Assembly: GCA_004297395.1 (NCBI GenBank)
Contig: SCUO01000105.1
Location: forward strand, 1-44,778
Origin: Chloroflexota bacterium
Lineage (GTDB): Bacteria; Chloroflexota; Limnocylindria; Limnocylindrales; CSP1-4
DNA: 44,778 nt
Reading direction: 5' to 3'
The notes below the pieces were generated by a model, which did no database searches, was not told the DNA's origin, and saw only the letters and a program-made list of their open reading frames with translations. Made by a program: the position numbers and the translations under genes. Shown here in pieces: positions 32,876 to 39,773 of the stretch. Positions within the stretch are counted from its first letter, which is position 1. Each line of letters opens with the position of its first letter.

Positions 32876-33888
32876 CGGACCCGTCGAGCAAACCAGACGG
32901 GACAGCCCGCATCTCGGTCGCCCATTACGCCGACGACTCGGTCCGCGAGTTGCAGGACGGCGCGGGCCTCCAGGCGCTCGAGAGCGGCCTCGGCCGGACC
33001 CTGCTCGGCCGCCGGTCGGGGACGACCTGGATCGACCTCACCGGGCCGGATCCTGCGCTCGTCGGCCGCGTGGCCCGGCTGCTCGAGCTCCACGAGCTCA
33101 TCGCCGAGGACATCGTCGAGGGCAACCAGCGCTCCAAGATCGAGGTCACCGACGGCCTCGTCCACATCGTCCTGTTCGCCCTCGAGTTCGGCGACACCAT
33201 CGAGACCCACGAGATCGACCTCGTGCTCGGGCGGGGCTTCCTCCTCACCTCCCACCCTGCCGCCTGGGATCCCCGAGCCGGGACGCACTTCCGGGCCGGC
33301 CTGCCCCAGATCATGAAGGCGGGCTCGGACCACCTCCTGTGGGCCGTCTTCGACGGCATCGTCGACGCCTACTTCCCGTTCGCCGACCAGGTCGAGGACG
33401 AGATCGACGCGATCCAGGACAACGTCATGGGCCGGGCCGACCGGGCGACGCTCGGCCGCGTCTTCGAGCTGAAGCGCGATCTGATCGCCGTTCGCCGGGC
33501 GGTCTCGCCCGTGCGCGAGGTCCTGAACCAGCTCACCAACCGCGAGCTGGCCCTCATCGATGCCGAGGAGATCATCTACTTCCGGGACATCTACGACCAC
33601 GTCATCCGCCTGACCGACGAGCTCGACAACGACCGTGAGCTCGTCACCGCCACGCTCGACGTCTACCTGTCACAGGTGAACAACAACCTGTCGGCGATCA
33701 TGAAGCGCCTGACCGGGGTGACGGTCGTGCTTGCCGGGATCGGCGCCATCGGCGGCCTGTTCGGGATGAGCCAGGCGACCCCGGCCTTCGCCGGCCTCGA
33801 GGGCTTCGGATTCTGGTTCGTCACGATCGCCTCATTCGTCGGTGCGGCCGTGGCGATCGCGATCCTCCGCCGCATCGGCTGGGTCTGA
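32872..33888 (+). CDS. CorA-family transporter with GMS in place of GMN
   Basis: A 338-residue CorA-type divalent cation channel. It has an N-terminal cytoplasmic domain (WIDLTGPDPALVGRVARLLE; HELIAEDIVEGNQRSKIEV), a long stalk helix region (ELKRDLIAVRRAVSPVREVL) and two C-terminal helices ending AIAILRRIGWV. The selectivity motif after TM1 is GLFGMSQATPAF, so Gly-Met-Ser replaces the nearly invariant GMN. Substitution of that Asn abolishes Mg transport in studied CorA proteins, so this may be a different or modified channel. The GTG at 32872 overlaps the MFS stop. It converges within 10 nt on the NRAMP-like gene. Confidence 0.9.
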   Translation: MTDPSSKPDGTARISVAHYADDSVRELQDGAGLQALESGLGRTLLGRRSGTTWIDLTGPDPALVGRVARLLELHELIAEDIVEGNQRSKIEVTDGLVHIVLFALEFGDTIETHEIDLVLGRGFLLTSHPAAWDPRAGTHFRAGLPQIMKAGSDHLLWAVFDGIVDAYFPFADQVEDEIDAIQDNVMGRADRATLGRVFELKRDLIAVRRAVSPVREVLNQLTNRELALIDAEEIIYFRDIYDHVIRLTDELDNDRELVTATLDVYLSQVNNNLSAIMKRLTGVTVVLAGIGAIGGLFGMSQATPAFAGLEGFGFWFVTIASFVGAAVAIAILRRIGWV

Positions 33889-33898
33889 CCGGAGGACC

Positions 33899-35188
33899 TC
33901 AGCCCCAGACGGCGGTCACCACGAGCACGGCGGACATCACGACGATGACGACCGTCACGAGCCAGCCGAGGGCCAGGTTGATGCGGCCGCTGACGAGGTC
34001 GCCCATGAGCCGCCGGTCCCCGGCCAGGAGCATGACGAAGACGAGGATCACCGGCAGCAGCAGGCCGTTGATGACCTGGGCGCTGAACATCACCTGGATG
34101 AGCGGCAGGCCGGGAATGAGCATGAACAGGGCGGCGAAGCCGATGAAGAAGGCGAGCAGCCCGTAGAACGCCGGCGCTTCGCGCCAGCGCCAGTCGACGC
34201 CCTGCTCCCAGCCGAACGCCTCGCAGGCGGTGTACGCGGACGCGAGGGGCACGACCCCGAGCCCCAGCAGCGACGCTGCGAGGATGCCGACCGCGAACAG
34301 GGTGGAGGCGAGGTTGCCGGCCAGGGGCTCCAGGGCCCGCGCCGCGTCTGCGGCGCTGGCGATGTCGCGCTGGCCGCTGGCCCATAGGGTCGCGGCACAG
34401 GCGACGACGACGAAGCCGGCGATGACGTTCGTGATCAGGACGCCGACGAAGACGTCCAGCCGCTCGGCGCCGAGGTGCTCAGGCCGGAGTCGCTTGTCGA
34501 CGACATATGCCTGGATGAATCCCTGGCCCCACGGCGTGATGGTCGTGCCGACCGTCCCGACGACGGCCAGCATGTAGGCGCCGTCGAGGGTCCCGTGGGG
34601 GACGACCAGCGACGCCGCAGCCCGCGACCAGTCGGGGTTGGCGAGCGCCGCGGACACGACGTAGGCGGCCGACACGACGAGGCCGATCCCCACGAAGACG
34701 TACTGCACCCGCCCGAAGCTGCCGCGGCTGATGAGCGCGATGACGGCAACGGCGGCGACGAGGGCGCTGATCGGGACCGGCACGCCGAACAGGGCCAGCA
34801 CCGCGCTGATGCCGGCGAACTCCGCGACCGTCGTCCCGAGGTTGGCGCCGAGCATCGTCAGGGCCGCGAAGGCCGCCCACCGGACCCCGAATCGCTCACG
34901 GATCAGGCCGGTCAGGCCCTGGCCGGTGGCGAGCCCGATCCGGGCGCCGATCTCCTGGGTCACGAACAGCGCCAGCTGGGTCGCCAGCAGGACCCACAGC
35001 AGGTCGTACCCGAACCGCGCCCCGGCGAGCGAGTAGGTCGTGATCCCGCCGGCGTCGTTGTCGGCGAAGCCGCTGACGATCCCGGGTCCCAGGACCGCCA
35101 GGACGGCGGCGAAGCGCATCCGCCGGCCAAGGCTGCGACGCGCCGCCTGCGGCTCGCCCTGTCGCGTCGGCGCCGCGGGCTGGGTCAT
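33899..35188 (-). CDS. NRAMP-related (NRMT-like) divalent metal transporter
   Basis: A 429-residue SLC11/NRAMP-fold protein with about eleven helices. The TM1 metal site reads GFADNDAGGITTYSLAGA instead of DPGN, and the TM6 site is TITPWGQGFIQ instead of MPHN. These changes mark a divergent branch; the NRAMP-related magnesium transporters (NRMT) are the best-known such group. The protein also has GANLGTTVAEFAGIS in TM3 and ends at VTAVWG. The ATG at 35188 overlaps the MgtE-N gene stop (ATGA), a gene with a magnesium-sensing domain. That context favours Mg2+ over Mn2+/Fe2+, but the substrate is inferred. Confidence 0.87.
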   Translation of the reverse strand: MTQPAAPTRQGEPQAARRSLGRRMRFAAVLAVLGPGIVSGFADNDAGGITTYSLAGARFGYDLLWVLLATQLALFVTQEIGARIGLATGQGLTGLIRERFGVRWAAFAALTMLGANLGTTVAEFAGISAVLALFGVPVPISALVAAVAVIALISRGSFGRVQYVFVGIGLVVSAAYVVSAALANPDWSRAAASLVVPHGTLDGAYMLAVVGTVGTTITPWGQGFIQAYVVDKRLRPEHLGAERLDVFVGVLITNVIAGFVVVACAATLWASGQRDIASAADAARALEPLAGNLASTLFAVGILAASLLGLGVVPLASAYTACEAFGWEQGVDWRWREAPAFYGLLAFFIGFAALFMLIPGLPLIQVMFSAQVINGLLLPVILVFVMLLAGDRRLMGDLVSGRINLALGWLVTVVIVVMSAVLVVTAVWG

Positions 35189-36450
35189 CGACCGCTCCGG
35201 GAGAAGAGCCGGGGCAGGCGCTTCTTCCAGGCGGTCGGCAGGACCTGGTCCATGGCGTCGTCGACGGTGACGATTCCCTCCAGTCGTCCGTCATCGCCGA
35301 CGACCGGGACGGCGAGGAGGTTGTAGCGGGCGACGATCGCGGCCACGTCGTCCTGCTCCGCCCGAACGTCCACCGTGACCGGCTCGTCGATCATGACCTC
35401 CGAGATCGGGGCGTCGGGCCGGGCGACGATGAGGTCGCGCAGCGACAGCACGCCCACCAGCCGGCCCGCTTCGTCGACGACGTAGACGTAGTAGATCGTC
35501 TCGGCGTCGGGCTCGAGCTCACGAAGGCGGTCGATCGTCTCGGCCGCGGTCAGGTTGGCCTGGACCGCGATGAACTCGGTGGTCATGATCCCGCCGGCCG
35601 AGTCCTCGGGGTACTCGAGCAGCTGCTGGACCTCGTCGGCCTCGGTCCGCTCCATGAGGGCGAGGATCTCCTCGCGGGCCGTGTCGGACAGGTCCGCCAC
35701 GAGGTCGGCCGCGTCGTCGGGGCTCATCTCCTCGAGGATGTCGGCGGCTCGCTCGGGGTGGAGATCCTCCAGGACCTCGACCTGGGTGTCGGGTTCCATC
35801 TCCTCCATCACGTCGGCGACGGCCTCGTCGTCGAGCGTGGCGATGACGCCGGCTCGGTCCTTGGGGGTCAGCTGGTCGATGATCGAGGCGAGGTCCGACG
35901 GGTGAAGCTCCGCAAGGCCGGCGTGCGGCACGCGGAGCCGGACCGAGGCAATCGAGCTCTCGAGCGGGTCGACGTCCTCCCAGTCGATGTAGCGCTCGTT
36001 GACCGGCAGCCGGAGGTTGCGGGCCACGACCCGGAACGGACCTTCGATCCCGAGCCGGCGAAGCAGGCCCGCGGCCCCGACATCGACGGCGACGAGCCGC
36101 AGCGAGCCCTCGACCGTGTCGAGTCGGAGGTCGTTGACCCGGACGACGCGCCGGCCATCGATGTCGACGATCTGCTTGTCCATCAGGTCGGACTTGAGCA
36201 GGATCTCGTTCGGCCGCTGCTGGAATCGGGCGATGTCGAGCTGCGTCGTCTGGAGGCGCGCGCCGTCCGAGTCAACCGTCTCGACCGACGACCACGGCAG
36301 GAAGATCGTCAGGCGACCGGCCGCGATGACGAGGCCGGTGACCGGCGGATAGCGCTCGCCGACGGCCACGATGAGGTCGGAGACCTTGCCGATGGGCTCG
36401 CCGATCTGATCGCGAACTGGCCGGCCGATGACCTGGCTCAGGTACAGCAT
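35185..36450 (-). CDS. PRC-barrel / MgtE-N / CBS regulatory protein
   Basis: A soluble 421-residue protein. Two PRC-barrel parts come first (YLSQVIGRPVRDQIGEPIGK at the start, a second around DKQIVDIDGRRVVRVNDL). Next is an MgtE N-terminal superhelix (HPSDLASIIDQLTPKDRA; EEMEPDTQVEVLEDLHPERA; EEMSPDDAADLVADL) and a CBS pair (MTTEFIAVQANLTAAE; ISEVMIDEPVTVD). There is no MgtE membrane domain, so it is a stand-alone sensor and probably gates the NRAMP-like transporter it is coupled to. The ATG at 36450 is preferred to the GTG at 36471 because GAGG lies 6 nt before it. A leader of about 217 nt precedes it. Confidence 0.88.
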   Translation of the reverse strand: MLYLSQVIGRPVRDQIGEPIGKVSDLIVAVGERYPPVTGLVIAAGRLTIFLPWSSVETVDSDGARLQTTQLDIARFQQRPNEILLKSDLMDKQIVDIDGRRVVRVNDLRLDTVEGSLRLVAVDVGAAGLLRRLGIEGPFRVVARNLRLPVNERYIDWEDVDPLESSIASVRLRVPHAGLAELHPSDLASIIDQLTPKDRAGVIATLDDEAVADVMEEMEPDTQVEVLEDLHPERAADILEEMSPDDAADLVADLSDTAREEILALMERTEADEVQQLLEYPEDSAGGIMTTEFIAVQANLTAAETIDRLRELEPDAETIYYVYVVDEAGRLVGVLSLRDLIVARPDAPISEVMIDEPVTVDVRAEQDDVAAIVARYNLLAVPVVGDDGRLEGIVTVDDAMDQVLPTAWKKRLPRLFSRSGR

Positions 36451-36702
36451 CTGCCACCTCGGGAACGGCACGTCCCGGCCGAGGTGGCGGCCGCCCGAGC
36501 GTGACGGGCGGGACCGCTAGCGGACGGGGCGGACCGTCATTGGGCACACGGCGCCCGAAGCGCCGCGGCTACTGGGTCCGGTATCCACGAGAGGAGCGGT
36601 CCTCCGAATGCGTGTTCCGCAGGCTCACCGCCGGGCGCGCGGACTCGGCGACGCGGGACGGTGGACCGGGCCGAGTCTAGCGCTGGACGCCGCATCGGGC
36701 AA
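36451..36702 (-). promoter_or_regulatory. Promoter and structured leader of the MgtE-N/NRAMP operon
   Basis: A promoter at TTGCCC (36697-36702), 17-nt spacer, TAGACT (36674-36679); the start is near 36667. The leader of about 217 nt then holds stable stems: GAGGA/TCCTC with a GCGG/CCGC loop (36591-36604) and CGGCGC/GCGCCG with a TTCGG loop (36549-36565). Fragments such as GGTGAG, GTGGATAC and CCCAGTAG recall parts of the ykoK (M-box) Mg2+ riboswitch, but the order does not match it well. A Mg2+-sensing leader is a hypothesis. There is no gene here. Confidence 0.4.
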
Positions 36703-36711
36703 TCGCGCCGG

Positions 36712-37410
36712 TCAGCCGCAGGCGACGGGCTTGGGCTCCGGATGTGCGGCCGCGTGATCCGCCGCGCCGGTCGAGAGGTAGCGGGCGACGACCTGGGTCT
36801 TGGGCTTGGTGCCCTTGGGCCCCTCGGACGTCTGGAGCCAGACCTGCTCGGTCGTCGCCGCGACCGCGGCGTCGAGGTCCAGCTGGTGGCGACGGACCTC
36901 GGTGATCTCGTACAGGAACAGCTGGTCGTCGCTGGTGTAGACCTCGACGATCATCCCCAGCATCGATGCCCCGTTGTCGATCTTCGAGGCCTCGAGGATC
37001 GGCAGGAACATGCCCGTCCGGGCGTGGGCGTAGAGGTAGGTCGCGATGCCCTGGCCGGGCTGGCCGAGCGCCTCGTGGTACATGGCCACGTCGCAGGCCG
37101 GATACTCCGGATCCGGCTGTCGGATGACCGGCAGGTCGATCCCCAGGGCCGCCACGACGACCCGGGTCGCGAGGCGGTCGGCCGGAAAGGTCGGGGCAGG
37201 TGTGTCGGTCGGGCCGCTGGTCGGCGGCGACGTCGGCGAGGGCGTGGCCGTCGGCGGGAGGGTGACGATGACCGGCGTCTCGGACGGCTCCGGGCCCGCT
37301 TCCACGGGCGTCGTATAGGTCAGGAGGCCGGCGGCCAGGAAGGCGACGCCGAGGGCGGTCAGGATCGCCGGCAGGAGGCGCGCGCGGAGGCGGAGGGCGA
37401 AGTCGTCCAC
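36712..37410 (-). CDS. Sortase-like protein lacking the catalytic cysteine
   Basis: A 232-residue membrane-anchored protein. One helix (LPAILTALGVAFLAAGLLTY) is followed by a Pro/Thr/Ser stalk and a sortase-like domain with LGIDLPVI, then ATYLYAHARTGMFLPIL, which holds the His, then LFLYEITEV, and the strand QTSEGPKGTKPKTQVVARYL. In sortases the latter is TLxTC followed by the Arg strand. Here Cys is replaced by Ser (QTS), and Arg remains in VVARYL. It may be an inactive or non-cysteine sortase-fold protein. Two other Cys (PACD and near the C-terminus) could pair. GTG at 37410, with a -10-like TAGCCT 6 nt before it. Confidence 0.8.
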   Translation of the reverse strand: MDDFALRLRARLLPAILTALGVAFLAAGLLTYTTPVEAGPEPSETPVIVTLPPTATPSPTSPPTSGPTDTPAPTFPADRLATRVVVAALGIDLPVIRQPDPEYPACDVAMYHEALGQPGQGIATYLYAHARTGMFLPILEASKIDNGASMLGMIVEVYTSDDQLFLYEITEVRRHQLDLDAAVAATTEQVWLQTSEGPKGTKPKTQVVARYLSTGAADHAAAHPEPKPVACG

Positions 37411-37416
37411 GGGGCT

Positions 37417-37425
37417 AGGCTAGCA
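37417..37425 (-). promoter_or_regulatory. Extended -10 for a leaderless sortase-like mRNA
   Basis: On the minus strand, TGC then TAGCCT (37417-37422), exactly 6 nt before the GTG at 37410. There is no Shine-Dalgarno. It is the same arrangement as in front of the nuclease and thioredoxin genes. Confidence 0.55.
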
Positions 37426-37446
37426 GCGGGTCCCTCGGACCGCCCC

Positions 37447-37545
37447 GGCCCGCTCGTACTGGTACTCCCTCGCAGGCCCGGGCCCGCTCGTGCTGGTCCT
37501 CCCTCGCAGGCTCGGGCCCGCTCGTGCTGGTGCTGGTACCCTCGC
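37447..37545. repeat. 34-bp tandem repeat between divergent genes
   Basis: About 2.8 copies of a 34-bp unit starting at 37447, 37481 and 37515, each with GGCCCGCTCGT, a CTGGT core and CCCTCGC. The copies differ at several bases. It lies between the starts of the sortase-like and thioredoxin genes, and its last copy carries the thioredoxin promoter box. It may reflect slippage or bind a regulator. No spacers, so not CRISPR. Confidence 0.8.
37534..37542 (+). promoter_or_regulatory. Extended -10 for a leaderless thioredoxin mRNA
   Basis: TGG followed by TACCCT (37537-37542), 7 nt before the ATG at 37550, inside the third 34-bp repeat copy. No Shine-Dalgarno stands before the ATG. Confidence 0.55.
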
Positions 37546-37549
37546 GCCG

Positions 37550-38218
37550 ATGAGTCCTCGAATGACGGTCGCAGCCGGGCTCCTGTCCGGTGCGGGCGTC
37601 GCGCTCGCGGTCCTCCTCGCCGCGGTCGTCCTGCTGCCCGACCCGGACCCGAGCGCGAACCCGACCTCCTCGCCGGCCGCGTCGGACGGCGTCGCCGTCA
37701 GCGGCTCGCCGGGCATGACCCTGGGCGGGGGCAGCGCCACGCCTGAGCCGACCGTCGTGGCATCGTTCGGCGAGGCGCTCTTCCACGTCGGCGAGCCGGC
37801 CCCAGCGCTGGTCGTGCCGCAGGTCGGCGGCGGCCAGATCGACCTGGCGAACCTCAAGGGCCAGCCCGTCTGGGTCAACTTCATGCAGACGACCTGCCCG
37901 CCGTGCGTCGACGAGTTCCCGCTCATGAACGGCTTCGCGGCCGACTACGCGGACACCGGCCTGGTGGTGATCGCCATCGACATCCGGGAGGAGGAGGGCA
38001 CCGTGGCCGCGTTCGCCCAGAGCCTCAACGCGACCTTCCCGATCGGGCTGGACAGCGCCGGCGCAGCACAGGAGGCCTGGGACGCGGTCGCCCTGCCGGT
38101 CCATTTCTGGGTCGATCGGGACGGGGTCATCCGGGCCGGCGCCCTCGGCGGGATCGGGCCGGACATCATGGCCGAGAACCTCCGGACGATCCTGCCCGGG
38201 GTCGACGTCCAGCCGTAG
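37550..38218 (+). CDS. TlpA/ResA-type membrane-anchored thioredoxin
   Basis: A 222-residue thioredoxin-fold oxidoreductase held by an N-terminal helix (MTVAAGLLSGAGVALAVLLAAVVLL) with a Ser/Pro-rich linker. The active site is TTCPPCVDEFPLM (CPPC), followed by AIDIREEEGTVAAF and the cis-Pro VALPVHFWVDRDG. It would keep outside cysteines reduced, for cytochrome c or other envelope proteins, on the outer membrane face. The ATG at 37550 is chosen; in-frame upstream codons cross the repeat. No gene follows in the same direction. Confidence 0.92.
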   Translation: MSPRMTVAAGLLSGAGVALAVLLAAVVLLPDPDPSANPTSSPAASDGVAVSGSPGMTLGGGSATPEPTVVASFGEALFHVGEPAPALVVPQVGGGQIDLANLKGQPVWVNFMQTTCPPCVDEFPLMNGFAADYADTGLVVIAIDIREEEGTVAAFAQSLNATFPIGLDSAGAAQEAWDAVALPVHFWVDRDGVIRAGALGGIGPDIMAENLRTILPGVDVQP

Positions 38219-38222
38219 GGTT

Positions 38223-38248
38223 CGGCGCCGCGTGGGCGGCCGGCGCCG
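38223..38248 (+). terminator. Terminator-like hairpin after the thioredoxin gene
   Basis: CGGCGCCG at 38223-38230 and 38241-38248 pair (8 bp, 10-nt loop), followed by TGTT. It starts 4 nt after the tlpA-like stop. A second hairpin, GGCGCG / CGCGCC (38253-38268), could serve the converging nuo operon. Confidence 0.5.
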
Positions 38249-38293
38249 TGTTGGCGCGCGGGCGCGCCGCGCCCCAGGTGCCCCGGCGACGGC

Positions 38294-39763
38294 CTAGCCG
38301 ATCGCCCGAGCCGCAGCCCCGACGATCTCGAACAGGCCCGGGATGAAGCCCAGGAAGACCGTCAGGATCGTGGCCACGATGAGGCCGCCCCACAGCAGCC
38401 GCCCGTGGACCTGGCCGGATTCCTCCGTGGCCGATTCGCGCATGAACATGTAGACGACGACCCGGAGGTAGTAGAAGGCCGCGGCCGCCGCGTTCAGGAC
38501 GGCGACGACCGCCAGGACCCCCAGGGCGGTGAAGCCGTCCTGGCTGGCCTGGACCGCGGCGAGGATCACGTACATCTTGGCGAAGAAGCCGGCCAGCGGC
38601 GGGATCCCGGTCAGCGACAGCAGGAAGACGGTCATCAGGATGCTCAGGATCGGCTCGCGCCGGATGAGCCCGGCGAAGGTGTCGAGGTTGGAGGTCACGC
38701 CGGCTCGCTTCTGGAGGGCGGCGATGCAGGCGAACGCCCCGAGATTCATGACCGAGTAGGCCGCGCCGTAGTAGAGGAGCCCCTCGAGGCCCTCGATCCG
38801 GCCGGCGGCGAACGCGGCGAGCCCGACGAGCATGTAGCCGGTGTGGGCGATCGAGCTGTAGGCGAGCATCCGCTTGACGTTGGTCTGGGTCAGGGCGACG
38901 AGGTTGCCGAGGGTCATCGTCAGCACCGCCAGGACCACCACGACGGCCAGCCAGTCGGCCTTGAGCGGTCCGAGCGCCTCGACGAACAGCCGGAGGATGA
39001 GGGCGAACGCGCCGACCTTCGGTCCGACCGAGAGGTAGCCCGTGACCGGCGTCGGCGAGCCCTGGTACGCGTCGGGCGTCCAGTAGTGGAACGGGACCGC
39101 GGCGATCTTGAAGGCGACACCGGTGGTCATGAACGCGAGGCCCATGGCCAGGCCGACCGAGACGCCGCCCGCCGCGGTCAGCGCCGTCAGCGCGTCGGCG
39201 ACATCCGCGATCCGGGTCGTCCCGGTCAGGCCCCAGACGAAGGCGAGGCCGAACAGGAAGATCGCCGAGCTGAACGAGCCGAGGAGGAAGTACTTGATCG
39301 CGCCCTCGGTCGAGTAGCCGTCGCTCTTGTGGTAGCCGGCCAGGAGGTAGCCCGGCAGGACCATGAGCTCGAGGCCGATGAACAGGACGAGCAGGTCGGC
39401 CGAGGCGGCAATGAGCATCGCGCCGGTCATCGCGAACAGCAGGACGATCGCGAACTCGGCGACCGGCAGGCCGCGCGGCTTCAGGTAATCGGGCCCGAAG
39501 ACGATCGTGAGGCCCACGATCCCGATGAACAGGATGTCGAGGAAGGTCGTCAGGTCGTCGACCTTGTAGGTCCCGCCGAAGGCCGTGGCCGGCGTCGTCC
39601 CGGTGATGATCGTGAGCAGCCCGACGAACGCCAGGCCGACCAGGCTCGTCACGAGGACCGGGCCCTTCCGCCCCGGCCAGGCGAGGTCGGCGAACAGGAC
39701 GACCGCGGTCACGACGACGGCGCCGACGAGCGGTGCGATCGTGACGAAGTCGGAGAATGTCAT
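38294..39763 (-). CDS. nuoN: NADH-quinone oxidoreductase subunit N
   Basis: A 489-residue antiporter-like proton pump subunit of complex I, with about fourteen helices. It begins MTFSDFVTIAPLVGAVVVTA. The channel motif KIAAVPFHYWTPDAYQGSP and the conserved Lys of KSDGYSTEGAIKYFLLGSFSS are present, with SVGPKVGAFALILRLF after. The C-terminal end is FGLIPGL-like (FLGFIPGLFEIVGAAAR). The ATG at 39763 lies 10 nt after nuoM. It is the last gene of the nuo operon in this window. Confidence 0.95.
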   Translation of the reverse strand: MTFSDFVTIAPLVGAVVVTAVVLFADLAWPGRKGPVLVTSLVGLAFVGLLTIITGTTPATAFGGTYKVDDLTTFLDILFIGIVGLTIVFGPDYLKPRGLPVAEFAIVLLFAMTGAMLIAASADLLVLFIGLELMVLPGYLLAGYHKSDGYSTEGAIKYFLLGSFSSAIFLFGLAFVWGLTGTTRIADVADALTALTAAGGVSVGLAMGLAFMTTGVAFKIAAVPFHYWTPDAYQGSPTPVTGYLSVGPKVGAFALILRLFVEALGPLKADWLAVVVVLAVLTMTLGNLVALTQTNVKRMLAYSSIAHTGYMLVGLAAFAAGRIEGLEGLLYYGAAYSVMNLGAFACIAALQKRAGVTSNLDTFAGLIRREPILSILMTVFLLSLTGIPPLAGFFAKMYVILAAVQASQDGFTALGVLAVVAVLNAAAAAFYYLRVVVYMFMRESATEESGQVHGRLLWGGLIVATILTVFLGFIPGLFEIVGAAARAIG

Positions 39764-39773
39764 CGCTGGGCCT

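Noticed and set aside
36451..36702. Firm call of an M-box (ykoK) riboswitch
   Set aside because: Only short fragments resemble it and their order and spacing do not match the known core; left as a structured leader.
37447..37545. CRISPR array
   Set aside because: Period 34 with no spacers and imperfect copies; tandem duplication is simpler.
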